Source of the DNA: CAZHFW01 sp964531675
GTDB lineage: Bacteria; Planctomycetota; Phycisphaerae; Phycisphaerales; UBA1924
DNA: 20,179 nt
Direction of reading: 5' to 3'
Assembly: GCA_964531675.1 (NCBI GenBank)
Contig: CAZHFW010000052.1
Span: 1 to 20,179, forward strand
Part shown: positions 13,100 through 19,184 of the stretch, in pieces
Numbering within the stretch: position 1 is the first letter of the stretch
How the letters are laid out: every line of letters starts with the position of its first letter
Notes under the pieces: generated by a model
The model's input: only the letters and a program-made list of their open reading frames with translations
The model's database searches: none
Told to the model about the DNA's origin: nothing
Translations under genes and position numbers: made by a program

Positions 13100-14527
13100 A
13101 TGGATACGTCCAGTGCAACGGCTTCCAAACCGCGCCCAGACGCGGTCGGCCCCGGCTTCCTCCGGCGCGTCCTCTTCGCGCAGGAGTCCGGTCTCATCCT
13201 CGTCATCTCACTCATGATGGCCGCGCTGGCCTTCTTCGGTGGTGACAAGGAAAGCCCGACCATCGTCATGGAGCGTGCCTCCGCGCCCGACGCGGCGGTG
13301 GTCACATCCATCAAGCAGTCCGCCGAGGCGCTGGTCGTCACCGAAGGGGCCAACGTCCGCTCTTACGCCTTCCGGGATGGCTGGACCGCCAGCGAGACCT
13401 CGACCGGCATCTGGAGACTCCAGAAGTTCGACGTCCGCCCGGTTCCCGCCGGCGCCGCGGTGAAAGAACTCAGCCCGGAAGCCGCGGGGAACGCCTCGGG
13501 CTCGCTCGTCGTGGAAGCGGGGGGGAGCAGCACGCGCTATCCGCTCGATCAGGGCTGGCGCCTGGAAACCCTCGGCGACGGATCGCAGGCCATCGCCCGC
13601 AATCCGCGCGTCAACAAGTTCCTTGATCCCACCAACCTCGTGCTCGTGGGCACGTCCGCAGCGTTCTTCGCAATCATGGCCGTCGGTATGACCGCGATCA
13701 TCGCGATGAACGGAATCGACCTGTCCATCGGATCGATCTACGGCATCTCCGCGGTGATCGGCGCTCTGGTCCTTCGCGGGCTCCAGACCGGCGCTGATGG
13801 ACACGCGGTGGGCTGGATGACCGCGATACCCATCGGCCTGCTGGTCTGCTGCGGCGTCGGCGCCGCGTGCGGCCTCGTGAATGGCTCCATGATCGTGGGC
13901 CTCAAGGTCCACCCCTTCATCATCACACTGGGCATGATGGCGGCCCTCCGCGGCATCGTGTTCGTGATCACCCAGGGTCAGTCGATTTCCGATCTGCCGC
14001 ACTCGTTCACCAGCGGCTTCTACAAGGCCCAGATGGGCGGCGTATACCCGGTGCCGTTGATCGTCACGGCGCTGGTCGTGCTCGTCGGGATGGTCGTCCT
14101 GTCCAAGACCGTGCTCGGCCGCCGCGTGTACGCGATCGGCGGGAACGAGACCGCGGCCCGGTACGCCGGCATCCCTGTGGGCCGCGTCAAGATCATCGCC
14201 TTCACCATCGCGGGCGCTCTGGCGGGGCTCTCCGCGTCGGCGGCGCTGGGGTACTACGGCGCCGCGACGCCTTCGGGCGGTCAGGGCTACGAGCTCCAGG
14301 TCATCGCGGCCTCCGTGATCGGCGGCGCGTCGCTCTCGGGCGGGCGCGGCACCGCGCTGGGCGCACTCCTGGGCGCGATCCTCATCCAGCTCATCGACAA
14401 CGGCATGCTGATCCTCGAAATCGATCAGTCGTACAACCAGATCGTCATGGGCGCCGCGATCATCCTCGCGGTCGTCCTCGACCAGACCAAGCAGAAACTC
14501 GGCGGCGGCGGCAAGCGGGGCCACTAA
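13100..14527 (+). CDS. Sugar ABC transporter permease, RbsC-like, with a large extracytoplasmic insert
   Basis: This 475-residue inner-membrane protein forms the channel of a ribose/galactose-type importer (BPD_transp_2 family). Hallmarks are FAIMAVGMTAIIAMNGIDLSIG (190-211), HPFIITLGMMAALRG, GGNETAARYAGIPVGRVK on the cytoplasmic loop, and VIAASVIGGASLSGGRGTALGALLGA. TM1 is about 30-46 and the second conserved helix starts near 180. Family members are usually about 320-350 residues, with these two helices close together; here residues about 48-170 lie between them, a soluble segment that should face outwards. It contains a repeated unit with exact 58-residue offset: LVV-x2-G-x5-Y-x4-GW-x7-G at 78-103 and again at 136-161. 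ATG 13100. The binding protein follows after 84 bp and the ATPase lies further down. Confidence 0.92.
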   Translation: MDTSSATASKPRPDAVGPGFLRRVLFAQESGLILVISLMMAALAFFGGDKESPTIVMERASAPDAAVVTSIKQSAEALVVTEGANVRSYAFRDGWTASETSTGIWRLQKFDVRPVPAGAAVKELSPEAAGNASGSLVVEAGGSSTRYPLDQGWRLETLGDGSQAIARNPRVNKFLDPTNLVLVGTSAAFFAIMAVGMTAIIAMNGIDLSIGSIYGISAVIGALVLRGLQTGADGHAVGWMTAIPIGLLVCCGVGAACGLVNGSMIVGLKVHPFIITLGMMAALRGIVFVITQGQSISDLPHSFTSGFYKAQMGGVYPVPLIVTALVVLVGMVVLSKTVLGRRVYAIGGNETAARYAGIPVGRVKIIAFTIAGALAGLSASAALGYYGAATPSGGQGYELQVIAASVIGGASLSGGRGTALGALLGAILIQLIDNGMLILEIDQSYNQIVMGAAIILAVVLDQTKQKLGGGGKRGH

Positions 14528-14611
14528 CGCCCGAACCGTCTCCGCCTCCGGCGCGGGGTTAAACTCGCGCTCACTCGTCCGGGTCCGAAAAACCCCTTGC
14601 GGAGAAGACAC

Positions 14612-15781
14612 ATGAATCCCACCCTGAAACTCGCTGCCCGAGGCCTGCTGGTCCTGGTCGGCGCCGCCTCCATCGCGCTGGGCTCAGGCTGCGAAGGCAA
14701 GTCTGAATCCCCCAAGCCCGCGGAGACCAAGTCCGCCTCCACCCCCGCGCCCGCTCCCAAGACCGAAGCGCCGAAGACCGAAGCCCCCAAGACGGAGGCT
14801 CCCAAGACCGAAGCGCCAAAGACCGAGGCCCCCAAGGCCGAAGCGCCGAAGGCTGAGCCCGCCAAGCCCGCGACCGCTGGCAAGAAGAGCTACGTCATCG
14901 GCGTGATCGCCAAGAGCCAGTCCAACCCCGTCTTCCAGGCCGCCCGCACCGGCGCTGAAGACGCCGCCCGCGACCTCTCCGCCAAGTACGGCATCGACGT
15001 CAAGATCAACTGGCGCACCCCCAACGACGAGGACGCCCAGAAGCAGGCCCAGTTCCTCGAGCAGCTCGTCTCCTCCGGCGCCAACGGCATCACCGTCTCC
15101 TGCACCGACGCCAAGATCCTCACCAGCGCCATCAACTCCGCGGTTGACAAGGGCGTCCAGGTCGTCACCTTCGACTCCGACGCGCCCGACTCCAAGCGCT
15201 TCGCCTACTACGGCATCGACGACGTCGAGGCCGGCCGCGAAGTCATGCGTCAGCTCGCCAAGGTCCTGGGCGACAAGGGCACCGTCGCGATCCTCGCGGG
15301 CAATCAGAACGCCCCCAATCTTCAGGCCCGCGTCCGCGGCGTGAAGGAAGAGGCCGCCAAGCACCCCGGGATCAAGATCAAGGACACCTACTACCACGGC
15401 GAGACCGCCCCCGAGGCCGCCGCCAAGGTGCAGCAGGTCCAGAACACCAACCCCGAGATCACCGGCTGGGCCATGGTCGGCGGCTGGCCTCTGTTCACCG
15501 AGAACGCCCTCGACGGCGTCTACGACAAGGCCAAGGTCGTCTCCGTCGACACCCTCCCCCAGCAGCTCGAGTACGTCCGCAAGGGACAGGTCCAGGCCCT
15601 GATCGGCCAGGATTGCTACGGCTGGGGCTACCAGACCGTCGTCATGCTCGTCGACAAGCTCCACAACAACAAGACGCCTGAAAAGGTCGTCAACAACTTC
15701 GAACTCTCCAAGGTCACCAAGGAGAATGTCGACCAGTACGCCGGCCTCTGGGACAAGTGGCTCGGCAAGAAGTCCAAGTAA
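14612..15781 (+). CDS. Sugar ABC transporter substrate-binding lipoprotein (RbsB-like, Peripla_BP_4)
   Basis: This 389-residue lipoprotein should capture a sugar and deliver it to the permease encoded just upstream. I start at ATG 14612, preceded by GGAGAAG, rather than the ATG at 14597. The lipobox LGSGC gives lipidation at C27. A tether of about 60 residues follows, including seven tandem APK(T/A)E pentads (48-82). The binding domain (about 92-389) has two Rossmann-like lobes: SYVIGVIAKSQSNPVFQAA, SSGANGITVSCTDAKILTSAI, VQVVTFDSDAPDSKRFAYYG, GTVAILAGNQNAPNLQARVRG and VVSVDTLPQQLEYVRKGQV. These are typical of pentose/hexose binding proteins; the particular sugar is not readable. A strong terminator hairpin follows the stop, which may make this gene more highly expressed than the ATPase, as is common for binding proteins. 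Confidence 0.94.
   Translation: MNPTLKLAARGLLVLVGAASIALGSGCEGKSESPKPAETKSASTPAPAPKTEAPKTEAPKTEAPKTEAPKTEAPKAEAPKAEPAKPATAGKKSYVIGVIAKSQSNPVFQAARTGAEDAARDLSAKYGIDVKINWRTPNDEDAQKQAQFLEQLVSSGANGITVSCTDAKILTSAINSAVDKGVQVVTFDSDAPDSKRFAYYGIDDVEAGREVMRQLAKVLGDKGTVAILAGNQNAPNLQARVRGVKEEAAKHPGIKIKDTYYHGETAPEAAAKVQQVQNTNPEITGWAMVGGWPLFTENALDGVYDKAKVVSVDTLPQQLEYVRKGQVQALIGQDCYGWGYQTVVMLVDKLHNNKTPEKVVNNFELSKVTKENVDQYAGLWDKWLGKKSK
14753..14857 (+). repeat. 15-bp tandem repeat encoding APKTE pentads
   Basis: Seven consecutive 15-bp units, each GC(T/G/C)CC(N)AAG(A/G)C(C/G)GA(A/G) or a close variant, encode five APKTE and then two APKAE pentads (residues 48-82 of the binding lipoprotein). Third codon positions vary between copies (GAA/GAG, CCC/CCG/CCA), so the array is not freshly expanded. 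Such in-frame arrays can change copy number and thus tether length. Confidence 0.9.
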
Positions 15782-15790
15782 TCCATCCAG

Positions 15791-15825
15791 GCAGGGCCCG
15801 GGACACCGGGCCTTGCTCTTTTCTC
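15791..15825 (+). terminator. Intrinsic terminator between binding-protein and ATPase genes
   Basis: GCAGGGCCCGG (15791-15801) pairs with CCGGGCCTTGC (15806-15816) around GACA, an 11-bp stem including one G-T pair, followed by TCTTTTCTC. It starts 10 bp after the binding-protein stop and lies inside what should be one operon, so it probably works as a partial terminator that lowers ATPase expression, or the ATPase has its own promoter (GGTACAAC at 15840 is a weak candidate). Confidence 0.85.
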
Positions 15826-15858
15826 AGGCCCGACCATCCGGTACAACAGACGTTCCCC

Positions 15859-17538
15859 ATGTCCGACGCCGACCAATCCCATTTCCTGATCGCCCGCGGC
15901 ATCAGCAAGCGCTTCGGTCCCACCCAGGCGCTCGACGACGTCACGGTTTCGTTCCGAAAGGGCGAGGTCCACGCGCTGATGGGCGAGAACGGCGCGGGCA
16001 AGTCGACCCTCGGCAAAGTGATCGCGGGCCTGCATAAGCAGGACACAGGCGAGGTCACGATCGATGGCCGCAAGCTCGTCCCGGGCGACCTCGATGACGC
16101 GTTCGACGCGGGTGTCAGGCTCGTGCACCAGGAACTGGCCCAGTGCCCGAACCTCTCCGTCGCGGAGAACCTGAGCCTGCACGACATCCCGACCAAGGCG
16201 TTCGGCCTCATCGACCGCAAGGCCATGAACGAACGCGCCGCCAGGCTCGTGCATCGGCTCGACCCCGGGATCGACGTGGAAGCGCCCCTGGGCCTGCTTT
16301 CGCCAGGAAGGCGTCAGATCTGCCAGATCGCCGCGTCGCTCGACGATGGCTCGGATGCACGTCCCGGCGCCAAGGTCCACGGCCGCGCCAAGGTCATCGT
16401 CTTCGACGAGCCCACCAGCTCGCTCTCGGTCGCCGAGGCGGATCGTCTGCTCGAGATCACGCGCGGATTGGCGTCAGAAGGCATCACGATCATCTACGTC
16501 TCGCACCGCATGGGCGAGATCTTCCAGGTCTGCGACCGCGTGAGCGTGCTTCGCGATGGCAAGTACATCGCGACCAACATCATCCGCGAGATCGACGAGC
16601 CCACGCTGGTTGAACAGATGATCGGCCGTCGCATCGCGACGCCGGAACGCCGCGCATTCGCCAAGGGCTCGCCCGAGTCCGCCCGCCAGGCTTCAGACCA
16701 CGCCAATGGCTTCGCGGATGGCATCAAGGCCCTCGCGGGTGAGAACGGCCATGTGCCCCCGCCTCATACCGGACGGCCTCTGCTCGAAGTGCGCGAGATC
16801 ACCTCGGACCATGGCCTCGAGAACATCAACCTCGACGTCTACGCGGGCGAGATCGTCGGCGTGGGCGGGCTCGTGGGTTGCGGCCGTTCAGAGCTGCTCA
16901 ACGCGATCTTCGGTCTGGACAAGTCGGCGAGCGGTCGGGTGCTGGTGGATGGAAAGGTCGTCGATCGTTCCACGCCGCGCGGGCCGATCTCGGCGGGCAT
17001 CGGATACGTGCCGGAGGATCGCCGGAACCAGGGGCTCTTCTTCCAGCTCGGGATCGACGAGAACATCGTGATGCCCGTGATGCCCTGGCTCGCCTCGCTC
17101 GGAGGGATCCGGAGCTGGCGCGCCGAGCGTGATCTGGTCTCCGACCGCGTGAAGGAGTTCCAGGTCAAGGCCGCGTCCTTCGCCTCGACGCCTGGAGAAC
17201 TCTCCGGCGGCAATCAGCAGAAGCTCCTGATCGCGCGATGGATGGGCCGCAAGACCCGCGTGCTGCTGCTCGATGAGCCGACACGAGGCATCGACGTGGG
17301 CACCAAGGCGGAGATCTACAAGCTCATCCGCAAGGCCGCCGACGCCGGCGCTGCGGTGCTGCTGGTGTCGAGCGAGATGCCCGAGCTGCTCGCGCTCTCC
17401 GACCGCATCCTGGTGATGTGCGAGGGGAAGATCTCGGGCGAGCTCTCGGGCGATGACATGACCCAGGCCAGCATCCTCAGGCTCGCGACCGCGAACGATT
17501 CGTTTGCCGCGGCCCAGGCCAAGCTTGCCGCGCGGTAA
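15859..17538 (+). CDS. Sugar ABC transporter ATP-binding protein, RbsA/MglA-like, two NBDs
   Basis: This 559-residue cytoplasmic protein powers the importer. I start at ATG 15859 because ISKRFGPTQALDDVTVSF is then near the N-terminus as in RbsA; the frame is open further up through the terminator, which argues against a longer protein. NBD1: Walker A GENGAGKST (42-50), signature-like LSPGRRQ (147-153), Walker B VIVFDEPTSSLS (179-190), switch His in YVSHR. NBD2: the usual degenerate Walker A GLVGCGRSE (337-345), intact signature LSGGNQQ (448-454), Walker B VLLLDEPTRGIDVG (468-481). Three oddities: a changed NBD1 signature, about 12-15 extra residues (163-177) between it and Walker B, and a long inter-domain linker (about 262-305). 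RbsA proteins are usually about 500 residues. Downstream, lipB is on the same strand. Confidence 0.94.
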   Translation: MSDADQSHFLIARGISKRFGPTQALDDVTVSFRKGEVHALMGENGAGKSTLGKVIAGLHKQDTGEVTIDGRKLVPGDLDDAFDAGVRLVHQELAQCPNLSVAENLSLHDIPTKAFGLIDRKAMNERAARLVHRLDPGIDVEAPLGLLSPGRRQICQIAASLDDGSDARPGAKVHGRAKVIVFDEPTSSLSVAEADRLLEITRGLASEGITIIYVSHRMGEIFQVCDRVSVLRDGKYIATNIIREIDEPTLVEQMIGRRIATPERRAFAKGSPESARQASDHANGFADGIKALAGENGHVPPPHTGRPLLEVREITSDHGLENINLDVYAGEIVGVGGLVGCGRSELLNAIFGLDKSASGRVLVDGKVVDRSTPRGPISAGIGYVPEDRRNQGLFFQLGIDENIVMPVMPWLASLGGIRSWRAERDLVSDRVKEFQVKAASFASTPGELSGGNQQKLLIARWMGRKTRVLLLDEPTRGIDVGTKAEIYKLIRKAADAGAAVLLVSSEMPELLALSDRILVMCEGKISGELSGDDMTQASILRLATANDSFAAAQAKLAAR

Positions 17539-17572
17539 GGGCCTCCAACGCGAACGACTCGGGAGGGCGAAT

Positions 17573-17592
17573 CCTCTGGCTTGCGCCAGAGG
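17573..17592 (+). other. Perfect hairpin between the ATPase gene and lipB
   Basis: CCTCTGGC (17573-17580) pairs exactly with GCCAGAGG (17585-17592) around TTGC. No T-run follows, so it is not a standard terminator; it may protect the 3' end of the importer transcript. The TTG in its loop is an in-frame but unlikely start for lipB. Confidence 0.5.
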
Positions 17593-17602
17593 CTCGGACG
17601 GA

Positions 17603-17608
17603 TACCCT
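17603..17608 (+). promoter_or_regulatory. Candidate -10 element (TACCCT) of lipB
   Basis: TACCCT ends 5 nt before the GTG at 17614. Its position matches the TANNNT elements before other genes in the window and supports GTG 17614 as the start. No -35 is evident. Confidence 0.3.
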
Positions 17609-17613
17609 TGCCT

Positions 17614-18327
17614 GTGCAACACGCGGAGTTCCAGGATCTGGGATTGATCGGCTACGACGAGGCGCTGGCGGTCCAGCGCGGGCTTCTCGAGTCGCTGATC
17701 GCCTCGCGCGACGCCGCTCCCTCCGTCGGGCGCGTGTTGCTCCTCGAGCACCATCCCGTCATCACGGTCTCGCACCGGCCCTCCGCAACCACCAACGTCC
17801 TCGCCACGCCCGAGCTGCTGGCACGCCATGGCGTGGTGCTCGCCCAGACCGACCGGGGCGGAGACGTGACCTACCACGGCCCGGGCCAACTCATCGCGTA
17901 CCCCATCCTCGATCTCAATCAGCTCAACCTGGGCTTGCACGCGTACATGAGGTTGCTCGAAGAATCGGTGATCCGCACCTGCGCCGACTTCGGCTTGCAG
18001 ACCACCCGTGACCCCGACGCGACCGGCGTCTGGACGCTCGACGCGGACGGGAAGCCCCTGGCGAAGATCGCCGCGATGGGTGTCCGAGTCCGTAAGTGGG
18101 TCTCGATGCACGGCCTCTCGCTCAACGTCGACCCCAACATGGCGCACTTCGGGCTCATCGTGCCCTGCGGACTGATCGGGCGTCCGGTCACGAGCCTCAA
18201 ACTGGAACTCAAGGGAGCCTGCCCGACGATGCCGGTGGTGAAGCAGCGCCTGCAGGCGAACCTCCAGCAGCTCATCGCGCAGGCTGCAGACGAGGCGACC
18301 AGCGCACGAAAAAACGCCCTCGACTGA
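17614..18327 (+). CDS. lipB: Octanoyltransferase LipB (lipoate biosynthesis)
   Basis: This enzyme transfers the octanoyl group from acyl carrier protein to a lysine of lipoyl domains, the first step of lipoate synthesis, in the cytoplasm. With GTG 17614 as start it has 237 residues and begins VQHAEFQDLGLIGYDEAL, the normal LipB opening. The family signature RGGDVTYHGPGQL is at 81-93, the catalytic Lys is K151 in LAKIAAMGVR, and the acyl-accepting Cys is C185 in IVPCGLIG. Other in-frame starts are TTG 17581 (inside a hairpin loop, unlikely) and TTG 17608. LipA is not in the window. The stop codon lies within a strong bidirectional terminator shared with the convergent OmpH-like gene. Its neighbour upstream is the unrelated sugar importer. 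Confidence 0.93.
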   Translation: MQHAEFQDLGLIGYDEALAVQRGLLESLIASRDAAPSVGRVLLLEHHPVITVSHRPSATTNVLATPELLARHGVVLAQTDRGGDVTYHGPGQLIAYPILDLNQLNLGLHAYMRLLEESVIRTCADFGLQTTRDPDATGVWTLDADGKPLAKIAAMGVRVRKWVSMHGLSLNVDPNMAHFGLIVPCGLIGRPVTSLKLELKGACPTMPVVKQRLQANLQQLIAQAADEATSARKNALD

Positions 18328-18336
18328 GGGCGTTTT
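18311..18336. terminator. Bidirectional terminator overlapping the lipB stop codon
   Basis: AAAACGCCCTC (18311-18321) and GAGGGCGTTTT (18326-18336) form a perfect 11-bp stem with a GACT loop. Rightwards it ends in TTTT; leftwards (minus strand) it ends in six T. It can stop both lipB and the convergent OmpH-like gene. The last lipB codons and its TGA (18325-18327) are part of the hairpin. Confidence 0.88.
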
Positions 18337-18364
18337 GGAATGCCAATGACGTGAGCGGTGACGC

Positions 18365-19069
18365 TTACTTCTTGGGCTCTTCGGGCTTGGCGGGCTCGGG
18401 CTGAGCGGGGGCCGCCACCGGGGCCGGGGCCGCTGCGGGCGCTTCAACCTTGGGAGCCGGGAGCTTCATGGACGTCGCGAGGGCGTCAGTCAGATCATCC
18501 TCGGGCGCCGAGTACACCACCGGGCGAGCCAGGATTTCCTGGAGCGCGCCCTGCAGGTTCTTGGCGTCGATGGGCTTGTCCATCGAGCGCGTCGCGATGA
18601 CCGTGGTGTAGCCCCGCTCCTTGGCCATGCTCGCCGCTGCCTCGGTCACGAGCTTGTAGGACTCGAGAAGCTGGACGGTGTTGAACTCTTCGGCCTTGGC
18701 GACCGACTCTTCCTGGAGCTTCTGGAACTCCTGGACGCGGCCCTGGAACTTCACGTACTCACCCTGGAACTCGGGCTTGCTCTGGTCCATCGCGCGGAGC
18801 GCGGTCTGGGTCGCCTCGAGCTCCTTCTGGAACGCGTCGAGCTTGGTCTTGAGCTCGTTGTGATGCGCCTCGCGGGCGGGCTTGTACTTGTCGCTGTCGA
18901 TGAGCCGCTCCATGAGCCCGTAAAGGTCGATGGTGGCGGTGCGCTGGGCCGCGAGGGTGCGGGACTCCGCGCTGGCGCTGGTCTGCCAGCTGGCCACGCC
19001 AACGATGCCCGCCGCCACGCCGCACGCGACCGCGATCATCGCCGCCGCCCGATTGAAACCGATCGCCAT
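18365..19069 (-). CDS. OmpH/Skp-like periplasmic chaperone family protein
   Basis: This 234-residue protein has an N-terminal hydrophobic segment (MIAVACGVAAGIVGVAS, about 11-27) that is a signal peptide or membrane anchor. The middle (about 43-175) has the OmpH pattern: a short strand TIDLYGLMERLIDS, then long charged helices that read as a coiled coil (KYKPAREAHHNELKTKLDAFQKELEATQ onward, to FQKLQEESVAKAEEF), and a closing strand YTTVIATRSMDKPIDAKN. In the Skp family these helices form tentacles that hold unfolded outer-membrane proteins. The end (from about 205) is a Pro/Ala/Glu-rich low-complexity tail not found in classical Skp. AAGGAG precedes ATG 19069 at good spacing. BamA and LpxD, frequent neighbours elsewhere, are absent, so the chaperone role is inferred from family only. 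Confidence 0.82.
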   Translation of the reverse strand: MAIGFNRAAAMIAVACGVAAGIVGVASWQTSASAESRTLAAQRTATIDLYGLMERLIDSDKYKPAREAHHNELKTKLDAFQKELEATQTALRAMDQSKPEFQGEYVKFQGRVQEFQKLQEESVAKAEEFNTVQLLESYKLVTEAAASMAKERGYTTVIATRSMDKPIDAKNLQGALQEILARPVVYSAPEDDLTDALATSMKLPAPKVEAPAAAPAPVAAPAQPEPAKPEEPKK

Positions 19070-19172
19070 ACACGCTCCTTGAAGCAGATTCCCCCGCCGG
19101 CCATCGGGCCGGTTGGTTCTGGAAGGGGGAGTCTAGCTCGCCCAGCCCCCGTCCGGGAGGGCTTGGTTCGGG

Positions 19173-19178
19173 TATCAT
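19173..19178 (+). promoter_or_regulatory. Candidate -10 element (TATCAT) of the aminopeptidase gene
   Basis: TATCAT (5 of 6 to TATAAT) ends exactly 6 nt before ATG 19185, so transcription would begin at or next to the start codon. No Shine-Dalgarno fits in CGCGCT. No clear -35 lies 16-18 nt upstream. Confidence 0.42.
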
Positions 19179-19184
19179 CGCGCT

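Noticed and set aside
11980..13353. 457-codon minus-strand open frame over the pseudopilin gene
   Set aside because: It overlaps two good plus-strand genes and a promoter and reads as low-complexity Val/Gly/Asp sequence.
13208..14611. 467-codon minus-strand open frame opposite the permease
   Set aside because: Arg/Asp/His-rich shadow of a membrane protein gene; no hydrophobic or conserved segment.
17581..17613. Longer LipB start at TTG 17581
   Set aside because: This TTG lies in the loop of a perfect 8-bp hairpin and the added residues are not LipB-like; GTG 17614 fits the family length and the TANNNT pattern better.
16888..18447. 519-codon minus-strand open frame over the ATPase end and lipB
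   Set aside because: It crosses two certain genes and a terminator and has no domain pattern.
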